From: Oxalobacter formigenes | GTDB lineage: Bacteria; Pseudomonadota; Gammaproteobacteria; Burkholderiales; Burkholderiaceae_D | Assembly: GCF_027158485.1 (NCBI RefSeq) | Contig: NZ_JAMKYJ010000008.1 | Reading direction: 5' to 3' (one strand) | Length of the DNA stretch: 64,000 nt | In this document: positions 54,127 to 62,052 of the stretch, one piece after another | Layout: each line of letters opens with the position of its first letter | How positions within the stretch are numbered: position 1 is the first letter of the stretch | Notes under the pieces: generated by a model | Databases searched by the model: none | What the model was told of the DNA's origin: nothing | The model's input: the letters and a program-made list of their open reading frames with translations, nothing else | Position numbers and translations under genes: made by a program

Positions 54127-55386
54127 ATGGCATTATTACCTTCAAAAGAATTACTGAACGGCACAAAAGATCCTGAAACAACCACGGGCGAATTCCGTGT
54201 CGCACTCGGTCACGTGCATGAATATTTATCCGACCTGCTTGGGGCAGACAGTTCAGACAAATGGGAAGCCCGGGCAAGGCTGGGTGCGATGGAAAAATAT
54301 TGTACCGAAGCGGACGGCACGGCTGACAACCTGACAGCCACATTTACACAAGCCATCCAAAAGCCTGTTCATGGCATGACCGTTGTCGTCAGGGCTGCGA
54401 CAGCCAATCTGGCTTCGGCTCCGACCTTCAGGGCAGACGAAACGGGCGCCCTTGTCATCGTCAAGGGAAACAACAAACCGTTGGCTGTTGGCGACATTGC
54501 CGGAGCAGGGCACTGGATCGAACTGAAGTATGACGAGCCGCTGAATAAATGGGTACTCCAGAATCCGGCAACCGGCATCGGCTTTGACGCGGCTGAAAAA
54601 GCCGATATTGTGGCCGTTCAGCAGGGAACCTATCTGGCCTGTATCGGAGGCGGTTCGGGCGACGCCATGACCGGATACTTTTCACCGGCACTCGAAACCC
54701 TGCAAAACGGACAGGTGGTCCACATACGAGCATGTGGTCCCAATACGATTGCCACACCTACCTTCAAAGCCGATGAAACAGCCGCACTTCCCATCGTAAA
54801 AGGATACAACCAGCCTCTTGCAGCAGGGGACATCGCCGGTGACGGCCACTGGCTTGACCTGCTTTACGACAGCTATCTGAAAAAATGGGTCTTGCAAAAT
54901 CCGGCAAAAGGCATCGCCATCGATTCCGTTCCGGCCGGTTCGGTTCACTATTTTGCCACGCAAACCCCACCGGACGGCTATCTGGTCGCGAATGGCGCGC
55001 TGGTTTCCCGTACGGTATATGCCCGCCTTTTTTCCGCTATCGGGACGACCTTCGGGGAGGGAGACGGCGGTTCCACTTTCCAGTTGCCTGACTTGAGGGG
55101 CGAATTTTTGAGAGGCTGGGATGCCGCCCGCAATCTTGATCCGGAGCGGGGATTTGGTACGGTGCAGGGAGATGCCATACGAAATATTATTGGCACGTTT
55201 GGTGGTAATGATCAGGAAAGAAGATTTTTATCCGGGCCATTTTATTACATTGGAACAGATGGCGGCGGCAAGACGGGATCCTCAAATGGTACTGATAATT
55301 TTGGATTTGACGCTTCCCGCGTCGTCCCCACCGCCAACGAAAACCGTCCCCACAACGTAGCCCTTCTGGCGTGCATCAAATATTAA
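54127..55386 (+). CDS. Tail fibre 4 of tail locus (collar domain)
   Basis: 419 residues. Attachment module (LPSKELLNGTKDPETTTGEF), two KADET/GHWxDL repeats, and a collar (GSVHYFATQTPPDGYLVANG, FQLPDLRGEFLRGWDAARNL) of the type seen at 26919-27626, ending with RPHNVALLACIKY. It lacks the C-terminal extension of fibres 2 and 3. In-frame codons before 54127 are not supported. Confidence 0.82.
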   Translation: MALLPSKELLNGTKDPETTTGEFRVALGHVHEYLSDLLGADSSDKWEARARLGAMEKYCTEADGTADNLTATFTQAIQKPVHGMTVVVRAATANLASAPTFRADETGALVIVKGNNKPLAVGDIAGAGHWIELKYDEPLNKWVLQNPATGIGFDAAEKADIVAVQQGTYLACIGGGSGDAMTGYFSPALETLQNGQVVHIRACGPNTIATPTFKADETAALPIVKGYNQPLAAGDIAGDGHWLDLLYDSYLKKWVLQNPAKGIAIDSVPAGSVHYFATQTPPDGYLVANGALVSRTVYARLFSAIGTTFGEGDGGSTFQLPDLRGEFLRGWDAARNLDPERGFGTVQGDAIRNIIGTFGGNDQERRFLSGPFYYIGTDGGGKTGSSNGTDNFGFDASRVVPTANENRPHNVALLACIKY

Positions 55387-55398
55387 AGGAAATTTAAA

Positions 55399-55737
55399 AT
55401 GAAAATTGTGTATCATTTCGATGAAAATGGCGCATACTGTGGTGCCTCCGAAGCCTGTCGTTCGCCGCTGGAAGACGATGTCTACCTGATTCCGGCCATG
55501 GCAACCGATGTCATGCCTCCCGCAACCGGCAAAAACGAGTGCCCGGTCTGGGAAAACGGAAAATGGACAGTCAAACCCGATTTTCGTGGAAAAGTCTATT
55601 GGCTTGACGACGGTTCTGAATGTAAAATCGACCAGATTGGCGAAACGGTTCCGTCAAACGGGCTTTCTCAAAGGCCGGAAATGGCAACAACAAAAAAAGG
55701 CGGTTTCTTCTCGCGTCTTTTCAAACAAGCCAAATGA
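55399..55737 (+). CDS. Tail fibre assembly-type protein
   Basis: 112 residues. VYHFDENGAYCGASEACRSP and CPVWENGKWTVKPDFRGKVY read like the N-terminal part of phage tail-fibre assembly proteins (Tfa/gp38-like, often with W-x-x-G-K-W). It follows fibre 4 by 12 bp and likely serves it. Confidence 0.55.
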   Translation: MKIVYHFDENGAYCGASEACRSPLEDDVYLIPAMATDVMPPATGKNECPVWENGKWTVKPDFRGKVYWLDDGSECKIDQIGETVPSNGLSQRPEMATTKKGGFFSRLFKQAK

Positions 55738-55818
55738 ACCGTTTTTAATGGACTGAAGGCAGGGAATGATTGCAACCATCTAGCTTCCCTGCCTTCTGTT
55801 TCATTACGTGTATCATAG

Positions 55819-55847
55819 CTGACCGAAGAACAATATCTTGTTAACAT
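55819..55847 (+). promoter_or_regulatory. Promoter P3 (CTGACC family) for lysis/fibre section
   Basis: CTGACC (55819-55824), 17 bp, TAACAT (55842-55847); AGCTGACCGAAGA identical to P1. Lies in the 290-bp gap after 55737. Confidence 0.6.
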
Positions 55848-55856
55848 ATTCATGAC

Positions 55857-55915
55857 GGGCGAGTTGCGCCCATTTTCTGCGAATGAAAAGACCTCCTTTA
55901 TGGAGGTCTTTTTTT
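55857..55915 (+). terminator. Two hairpins between P3 and its first gene
   Basis: GGGCG-agtt-(G)CGCCC at 55857-55871, starting about 10 bp after the -10, and AGACCTCC / GGAGGTCT with seven T (55888-55915). Layout almost identical to that after P1. Confidence 0.65.
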
Positions 55916-56027
55916 ATGGGCATTTCACGCATGAAAATGGGTTCGGCTCTCCGTTTTGAAACAGACCGGTCCTGACGGACTGGTCAATTTTTTATTCAAC
56001 ACATCAAATATCCCTTTGGAGAAAAAC

Positions 56028-56525
56028 ATGATCGGAACCCGAATCGTCAAACCAGTCGAAAACTACGAAAAATATACAGAAGCGGCACTCTGGTGCAATG
56101 CCAACAAGGCCATGATAGAAGACAAGGGTGAATGGTATGAAGTCGTTGCATTGCCTGAACAGACGCTGGAAGAAGCGAAATCCGCCAAACTGGCTGAAAT
56201 CAATGGCGCATGCGACAGTATTTTGAAAACGGCCGTCAAAACCTATCCCGACACGGAAGTCATGACATTTGACCAGCAGGTGAGAGAAGCCCAATCCTAT
56301 ATGGCCGACCCGGCAAGCCCGGTTTCACTTCTGGCGTCTTTAGCCAGTGCACGTGGCATCGAACTGGCGGATCTGGCCGCACGCGTCATGGCCAAACATC
56401 AGGTTTTTTCAGCCTTGTCAGGTGCCGTGATCGGCCAGCGTCAGGCACTTGAAGACCAGCTTGATGCGTGTACAAGCCTTGAAGAAGTCAACGCACTGGC
56501 AGTCAATATTGTCATGCCGTCCTGA
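56028..56525 (+). CDS. Tail-fibre chaperone of tail locus
   Basis: 165 residues. N-terminal YTEAALWCNANKAMIEDKGE, WYEVVALPEQTLEEAK is shared with 12687-13217; the C-terminal part (DACTSLEEVNALAVN, LADLAARVMAKHQVFSALSG) differs. GGAG ribosome site before 56028. In-frame codons from 55956 are not supported. A terminator (56596-56620) follows. Confidence 0.6.
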   Translation: MIGTRIVKPVENYEKYTEAALWCNANKAMIEDKGEWYEVVALPEQTLEEAKSAKLAEINGACDSILKTAVKTYPDTEVMTFDQQVREAQSYMADPASPVSLLASLASARGIELADLAARVMAKHQVFSALSGAVIGQRQALEDQLDACTSLEEVNALAVNIVMPS

Positions 56526-56717
56526 AAATTATTTCAGACTTGCTCCTTTTGGAATGAATCGCCTGACAAAGTGATTCATTCCATTTTTTCGATTGAAAAG
56601 CCCGTCTTACGGGCTTTTTTAATCTTATAACAATCAATAAAAATATTCGGGAACATCTTTTCATTCGCTACACCCTGGCCGGGAAAGAGTTTGATCCCAA
56701 AGAAGTCAGGAGGTTAT

Positions 56718-57056
56718 ATGGCCGGATACGAATTGCCGGATGATCCGGAGGCATTAAGAGCGGTTTTGTCAGAGAAACTGCAAAGTGGCATATCGCGCAT
56801 GAACGCACACGACGTTCATCTATCTATATTGAAAGACGAGGTTCATGCCCTGAAAGAAGCCAACAAAACGCAGGACGAGCGCCTCGCACGCATTGAGGAA
56901 AACACAGCGACACTGGTCGATATCTTCCGTGCCGGGGACGGCACCGTCAAAACGGCCAAATGGTTCGGAAAACTGCTGATCTGGATCGGAAGCCTTTCTT
57001 CAGCCATTTACGCACTGTATTACGCCATCGTCAACTGGCCACACAAGGGAGTCTGA
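56718..57056 (+). CDS. Holin-like protein
   Basis: 112 residues. A coiled-coil stretch (SILKDEVHALKEANKTQDER, LARIEENTATLVD) followed by one C-terminal membrane segment (FGKLLIWIGSLSSAIYALYY). This is the XhlA/T-like holin layout and it stands directly before the endolysin (two bases apart). The TTG at 56691 is a less likely start; AGGAGG precedes 56718. Confidence 0.65.
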   Translation: MAGYELPDDPEALRAVLSEKLQSGISRMNAHDVHLSILKDEVHALKEANKTQDERLARIEENTATLVDIFRAGDGTVKTAKWFGKLLIWIGSLSSAIYALYYAIVNWPHKGV

Positions 57057-57058
57057 AT

Positions 57059-57526
57059 ATGGATGGAAAAAAATGGCGCCTTGGCGTCGGCGCACTCGGT
57101 ATTTCCGCAAGCCTTCTGGTCTCCATCGCTCTGAACGAAGGATATCGGGGTGAGGCCTATAAAGACGCGGTGGGTGTACCGACCGTCGGTTACGGAGAAA
57201 CGAAAGGCGTGACCATGAAAAGCAGGACAACGCCCGATCGAGCCCTCGTTCAACTGTTGTCAAGTGCGAACCGGCATGCCGATGACATTCGTCAATGCAT
57301 TTCCGTTCCGTTATATCAGCATGAATTTGATGCGTACGTTTCCCTGGCGTACAACATCGGGGCGAAAAATTTCTGCCATTCAACACTGGTCAGAAAACTG
57401 AATGCAGAGAATTACAAAGGCGCATGCACGGAAATCAGGCGCTGGAACAAGGCCGGCGGTAAAGTCCTGCCGGGCCTCACAAAGCGACGTGAAAAGGAAT
57501 ACCGGATGTGCATGGGGGAAGTATGA
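57059..57526 (+). CDS. Endolysin, GH24 lysozyme (SAR type)
   Basis: 155 residues. Catalytic Glu27, Asp36, Thr42 with the exact E-x8-D-x5-T spacing of T4-type lysozymes (LNEGYRGEAYKDAVGVPTVG). The N-terminal LGVGALGISASLLVSIAL is a weak hydrophobic helix typical of signal-arrest-release endolysins. Cleaves peptidoglycan for release of the particles. Confidence 0.88.
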   Translation: MDGKKWRLGVGALGISASLLVSIALNEGYRGEAYKDAVGVPTVGYGETKGVTMKSRTTPDRALVQLLSSANRHADDIRQCISVPLYQHEFDAYVSLAYNIGAKNFCHSTLVRKLNAENYKGACTEIRRWNKAGGKVLPGLTKRREKEYRMCMGEV

Positions 57527-58008
57527 GTTTCAAAAGTTGCCTGATGAGTGGAACCCTTGCATTGATCGCGGGATGCCTTGCCGGTTACTGGGTATCCAGC
57601 CTGCAATGGGAAACCAGGGAAAGCCGGATAAATGAAATACAGGCGCGCGAAGAAACGCTGCGTCTTGAAAAAGCGATGGAAGAAAACCGGAATCTGCATG
57701 AAACAGTAAACCAGATGCAAATCCGGGCAAAGAAGGAGAACGATGATGCCAAACGAGAAAATGATCTTTTGCTTGCTCGTATCAAGCGCGCTGATGTACG
57801 GGTGTCAATCCCGGCCCGTGCGTGTAGTGAAAACGTATCCGGTAGTGGACATTCCGGCACTGATGATGGAAAAACAAGAGCCGAACTTGACCCAACGGTT
57901 GTTGAACGTATTCTCTCTGTCGGACGAGACGGAGACACCGCAATCCGGAACATGAACCAGTGCATAGACCAGTATCAGGCACTGGCAAAGCTGTGCAGCC
58001 ATAGCTGA
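57523..58008 (+). CDS. i-spanin (Rz-like)
   Basis: 161 residues from an ATG overlapping the endolysin stop. N-terminal membrane helix (MSGTLALIAGCLAGYWVS) and a long coiled coil (ESRINEIQAREETLRLEKAM, MQIRAKKENDDAKRENDLLL), the Rz architecture. Spans the periplasm with the o-spanin nested inside it. Confidence 0.85.
   Translation: MSFKSCLMSGTLALIAGCLAGYWVSSLQWETRESRINEIQAREETLRLEKAMEENRNLHETVNQMQIRAKKENDDAKRENDLLLARIKRADVRVSIPARACSENVSGSGHSGTDDGKTRAELDPTVVERILSVGRDGDTAIRNMNQCIDQYQALAKLCSHS
57743..57955 (+). CDS. o-spanin (Rz1-like lipoprotein) nested in Rz
   Basis: 70 residues wholly inside the Rz gene in the +1 frame. Lipobox MYGC (LLVSSALMYGC), short proline/charged mature part (RPVRVVKTYPVVDIPALM). 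The nested Rz/Rz1 arrangement is well known in lambdoid phages and supports a Gram-negative host. Confidence 0.82.
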   Translation: MMPNEKMIFCLLVSSALMYGCQSRPVRVVKTYPVVDIPALMMEKQEPNLTQRLLNVFSLSDETETPQSGT

Positions 58009-58110
58009 GTGAAATACTGTGGCCTGTTCCCTTTGCCTTTGCCAACGGAAAGCCAAAACAAAATACCGGGAGCCTCTTTTGACAAGAGGCTTTTTTTATG
58101 GAGAAGACAT

Positions 58111-59223
58111 ATGACGAAATTACCTGAAAAGGATCTTTTATCCGGATCGAAAACACCCCGCACCACGACGGGGGAAATGAAGTCTGCACTGGGCAGGCTG
58201 CGCGATTTTCTGTCGGAACTTTTCGGCGATGACAGTAGCGACAAGGAAACCGCGAGGCAAACGCTGGGCATTGACCTGTCAACACTGGCAAACCGGATGG
58301 AGATGGAAACCGCCTTGTCTGACAAAGTGGATAAAAGTGAGCTGGCATTGCTGCAAAGTGATATTGCCAAACGGGGTACGCCTGTCGGGACAATCGAATA
58401 CTTTGCCAGGGCAACACCTCCCGCCGGATATCTGAAAGCGGATGGGTCGCAAGTGCGAAGAGAAACCTGGCCCGATCTGTTTGCTGCAATCGGAACGACT
58501 TTTGGAGAAGGCGACGGAGAAACGACATTCAATTTGCCTGACTTGATGAACCGGTTTGCCCAAGGCAGTTTAACGCCAGGTCAGAAAGTCGAAGCCGGTT
58601 TGCCAAATGCCACTGGCGGTTTTACAGGATTTGCTGCAAGGAAAGAGGGAAGCAGTGAACTTGGCATGAGTGGCATGTTTCATTCAGGTCATTCCAGCAA
58701 TATCATAGCGGATCCGGCTGCAGGAACGGGATGGTTCGTAAATTGTTCCATAGAAACGGACTTGAGCAGAAGCAATGCCATCTACGGTGCATCCAATACT
58801 GTCCAGCCACCTGCCTTGACCTTGCTTCCCTGTATCAAGGCTTTCGACGCTGCCAATAATCCCGGTCTGATTGATATTAGCGGGCTGGCACAGGAAACCG
58901 CTGGAAAAATCGATAAAACGATTGACGGCATTGTCGTCAAATATGTCACCGAAACCTTCAATGACGGGACAAACTGGTACCGGAAATGGTCGGATGGCTG
59001 GCTTGAACAGGGTGGAGTCAATAACACCGGCACCTCCGGAAATGTCACTATCACATTTCTGAAACCCTACCAGTCAATCCCGAGAGTCATGGCGTTCGGA
59101 CTGGAAGCCAGTCCGACAACAAGCTGGTGGATGAGTGGGGCAAGAACCCCAACTACCTTGTATGTCGCTGGATCGGTCAGCGGATATCTGCTCGGATTCG
59201 ACTGGTATGCCTGTGGGTATTGA
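58111..59223 (+). CDS. Tail fibre 5 after lysis genes (collar domain)
   Basis: 370 residues. Attachment module (LPEKDLLSGSKTPRTTTGEM, LRDFLSELFGDDSSDKE) almost that of the solitary fibre 5973-7133. Collar (GTIEYFARATPPAGYLKADG, FNLPDLMNRFAQGS), TVQPPALTLLPCIKAFDA and a C-terminus (YRKWSDGWLEQGGVNNTGTS, DWYACGY) like podovirus fibre copy 2. A hairpin (58071-58098) precedes the ribosome site. Confidence 0.82.
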   Translation: MTKLPEKDLLSGSKTPRTTTGEMKSALGRLRDFLSELFGDDSSDKETARQTLGIDLSTLANRMEMETALSDKVDKSELALLQSDIAKRGTPVGTIEYFARATPPAGYLKADGSQVRRETWPDLFAAIGTTFGEGDGETTFNLPDLMNRFAQGSLTPGQKVEAGLPNATGGFTGFAARKEGSSELGMSGMFHSGHSSNIIADPAAGTGWFVNCSIETDLSRSNAIYGASNTVQPPALTLLPCIKAFDAANNPGLIDISGLAQETAGKIDKTIDGIVVKYVTETFNDGTNWYRKWSDGWLEQGGVNNTGTSGNVTITFLKPYQSIPRVMAFGLEASPTTSWWMSGARTPTTLYVAGSVSGYLLGFDWYACGY

Positions 59224-59340
59224 GAAAAAAGGCTCCGGAAAAAGGGAATGCAATTGTCATTTTAAAATCGTCATGGGCCAGATCGGAAAGAAGGTCTCCT
59301 GAAATAATCCTGAAACATCCTTTCCATACGATAAGAGGGT

Positions 59341-59800
59341 CGAGCGGGTGCTAAACACAGAGAACCACCTGCTGGCATATTCCTTCCGGAGAAGTCTTGT
59401 ATTAGCCAACACCCGCTCGTCAGAAAAAAAGACGAACAAAAAAGCACTTGCGATCAACTCGCAAATGGTGGTTCGGTGTGTTTAGCACCGTTAGGGGCTG
59501 AGTATATTACGAGTCAAAGAAATTGCAAATAAGTATATGTGTTAAAACCATTTGCTATTTGAATGACTCCCAAAAGGCAATCGAAAATGGACCGTCGTGC
59601 CCAACAAGCGGAAAAAATCCCGCCGTTGGATACGAACGGTAGCACATATGACGGAATGTGCTCACCGGGTTCGCGGCGTGTTTAGACGCCAGAGCCCGGC
59701 TTTACGAGAACCGGACTCCGCTATTAATGTAGTTTATCGAATCATTTCTTGCAAGAATTTTCCTGACTGTAACCGGAACGGAAAATCTGATTTTTCCTAG
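59341..59800 (+). ncRNA. Candidate large structured RNA
   Basis: No credible coding sequence. Many complementary segments in nested order: 59347-59369 with 59467-59489 (21 of 23 bases pair); alternative 59341-59350 with 59410-59419 (10 of 10), which shares bases with the first and so excludes it; 59448-59453/59459-59464; 59511-59515/59565-59569 enclosing 59525-59530/59550-59555; 59591-59640 as a three-part stem; 59641-59647/59656-59662; 59665-59669/59695-59699 enclosing 59675-59679/59686-59690. A HEARO/omega-RNA-like or other ornate RNA is possible. Strand is assumed, and the family is not assigned. Confidence 0.5.
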
Positions 59801-60278
59801 GCTTTTCCATAAGTTAAGTGACATTCCAAACTTTACAAAATAGTGTAAAGAAAATCTCCAAAACAAGAAAAAGAAACTGATTTAATTACGGTTTTTGGAT
59901 TTGAAACAATTGGTATTTCCGTTGTTTTTCAGGAAATCAGGCTTTCAGACCATTTGTCAAACTCTGGTAAAAGACAAAAAAGTAAGAAAGCTGATAAAAA
60001 AATTGTTTAAAAAACACAACAGGAAAAAACAGTTCAAAACACTTTTTGATGATTTTCGTACTGAATAATTTATCTTTTACTCTTTTCGAAAAGAATGCCC
60101 TGGCAAATGGAATCGGTGAAAAATAAGGAAATTTACTCTGAAACACTCACTTACCGGTTTTCACTTTTAGGGAATATTGAAAACCGGCGTAAAGCATTTT
60201 TTATATCAATTCACTTTTTATACTTTTTTGTAAAAAAGTGTATTGTATAATATAAAATTCAGAGATTATTTTTATTAT
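59801..60278 (+). other. AT-rich intergenic region
   Basis: About 480 bp without a plausible gene. TATAAT at 60246-60251, preceded by an ACTTTTTT / AAAAAAGT inverted repeat (60222-60239), could be the promoter of 60279. Confidence 0.45.
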
Positions 60279-60812
60279 ATGACTGATATCCCCGATATTC
60301 AGAAAAAAACCACACCAGACAATACCGGCAATCAAAAACCGGAACTATATGGTGTAGGAGGGTGGCTGCTTTTTTTCTGGATAAGTCTGGTATTTTTTGA
60401 CCCGCTTTACACTGTCGTTACGCAATATCAGTTTTTCGATATGCAAGAACTGACTTATCCAGGTCTTGAAAACTATCCGGAATGGGGAAACATGAAATGG
60501 TTTTTCTGGGGCATGACAATCTTCTGCATCATGCTTTCATGGATTGCCGGCTATTTTTTGAATTGTCGCTACAAATGGTCATCGGTGCGTCTTGCCATAT
60601 TGATACTCTGGGTGACAGGACCTCTGCAAATAGTGCTTGCCACATTCTATCTCGGCATGAATTTTGAGAACCTTTCCAGAAGTTATTTATTCGTTGAATG
60701 TTTTTGGGCCGTTGTCAAATTATCAATTATTACGCTTTTATGGATGTGGTATCTGTTGAAATCTGAACGGGTGAGAAACACGTATGTCAAAAACGATCCT
60801 GTCAGGGAATAG
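60279..60812 (+). CDS. DUF2569-type membrane protein
   Basis: 177 residues. GVGGWLLFFWISLVFFDPLY near the start, then three further hydrophobic helices (FFWGMTIFCIMLSWIAGYF; RLAILILWVTGPLQIVLA; VVKLSIITLLWMWYLLK). Ends SERVRNTYVK. Same family as the convergent gene 60822-61298. Inner membrane; function unknown. In-frame codons from 60243 are not supported. Confidence 0.7.
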   Translation: MTDIPDIQKKTTPDNTGNQKPELYGVGGWLLFFWISLVFFDPLYTVVTQYQFFDMQELTYPGLENYPEWGNMKWFFWGMTIFCIMLSWIAGYFLNCRYKWSSVRLAILILWVTGPLQIVLATFYLGMNFENLSRSYLFVECFWAVVKLSIITLLWMWYLLKSERVRNTYVKNDPVRE

Positions 60813-60821
60813 CTCATCTTT

Positions 60822-61298
60822 TTAGGGATAATACGTATTTTTGACCCTGACGGATTTGACGAGATAGCCGGTCCAGATCGCACTCTGGACAGACGTCGAA
60901 AAAATGCCGATCCAGAAAGGTTTTAACGCCTGCGAAAAGTCCATATTGAAAATGGCCGAAGCGATTGCGGCATAAATGACGGGAACGAACGGCCCTGACA
61001 GCCATAACACACCGATAGCCAGCTGAACCGTCATCGGTCTTTTGACTCGCCACAAGGCATAGCCAGCCGCGAAACAGAGCGCACACAAAACACCGAAAAC
61101 AATCCAGACCATCAGCCGGTATTGCACCCACAGGGGGTTGGATTCCAGAATCGGCATCTTCTGCGGAACCAGAATGAATTCCCTGTAAAGGCTCCATGCT
61201 CCCGTTACCGGAATATACAGGCCCAGAAAAAAAATGAGAAGCAGCAGCCAGCCGCCAATTCCCTTCAGGTTCGGATTTGCAGACAGTTTTGCGTTCAC
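60822..61298 (-). CDS. DUF2569-type membrane protein, second copy
   Basis: 158 residues: LKGIGGWLLLLIFFLGLYIP, then helices around residues 65, 95 and 130, ending SVRVKNTYYP. The GIGGWLLL start and VRVKNTY end are shared with 60279-60812; convergent paralogues with stops 10 bp apart. Confidence 0.72.
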   Translation of the reverse strand: MNAKLSANPNLKGIGGWLLLLIFFLGLYIPVTGAWSLYREFILVPQKMPILESNPLWVQYRLMVWIVFGVLCALCFAAGYALWRVKRPMTVQLAIGVLWLSGPFVPVIYAAIASAIFNMDFSQALKPFWIGIFSTSVQSAIWTGYLVKSVRVKNTYYP

Positions 61299-61448
61299 GA
61301 TGTTTTCCTTTGAAAAATCACTGGCAACGATCCAGACCTTAACATGAGCTGCAATTCATGACAGTAAAATGAAGCATTCATTTGACGCGATACAAGACAT
61401 GAGCCTGGCAGGAGGGGGCGCATCATGCCGACAACGACAAAACGGCAA

Positions 61449-61781
61449 TCAGCGTACACCCGGAAATGCATCCACATACTGGATATCGAAATCAGAGAAT
61501 GCATCGACGAACTGGACCTTGAAATCGGGGAAAGCGTCCACAAACTGCCAGCGGCCGCAGGAATTGGCAAACGCATCGACACGCTGCACGTTCAGGTCGC
61601 CAAAAGCCGAAACGACCGACACCCTGAAGTCGGGAAAGGCATCGACGACCTGAACCTTGCCATACAGATTTTTCCCTTTATAAGTGCAATCCTTGCCGAT
61701 TTTGCCGGCAAAAGAAGGGGAGGCGGAAAAAGCCAGACACAAGGCACAGGCAGGTATGATAAAAAAGTGGCGTATTTTCAT
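61449..61781 (-). CDS. Exported protein of tandem VDAF repeats
   Basis: 110 residues. Signal peptide (MKIRHFFIIPACALCLAF, cut near SFA), GKIGKDCTYKGKNLYGKVQV, then short repeats of about 8-11 residues: VVDAFPDFRV, VVSAFGDLNV, RVDAFANS, FVDAFPDFKV, FVDAFSDFDI, YVDAFPGVR. This pattern recurs in small bacterial proteins (I think DUF6150) and could form a beta-solenoid. Two cysteines, one either side. The first 16 codons of the longer frame are unlikely to be translated. Confidence 0.7.
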   Translation of the reverse strand: MKIRHFFIIPACALCLAFSASPSFAGKIGKDCTYKGKNLYGKVQVVDAFPDFRVSVVSAFGDLNVQRVDAFANSCGRWQFVDAFPDFKVQFVDAFSDFDIQYVDAFPGVR

Positions 61782-62052
61782 GGCAGACAGGTCAATAAAT
61801 GATAGTGCATTATTATAACCACCGCCCATAAACAGTCACTGCCGAAAAACAAAAATCGCTTGGATGATCGCTACCGGAACAGGTTCATGAACCGTTTGGC
61901 CAGCTCCAGCCGTAAAACAGCCATTTCTGTCTTTCACTGTATCGACAGCATTTTCATTCACCGGGCGTGTGAATGTCTTCAGTCCGCTTCCTGAAAGGAT
62001 TGTCCTTTTGCTGTAAAATGAAAAAATTGCCTTAAAGAAAACATTCGGGCCG

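Noticed and set aside
59491..59520. GGGGCTGA as the start of a tmRNA
   Set aside because: The following GGATTCGAC-type segment, tag reading frame and ACCA end are missing.
59224..60278. CRISPR array or attachment site in the gap after the tail locus
   Set aside because: The repeats there are inverted arms, not regularly spaced direct repeats; no tRNA or duplicated core was seen.
61369..61802. Plus-strand frames opposite the VDAF-repeat gene
   Set aside because: Repetitive shadows; the minus strand has a signal peptide and a regular repeat.
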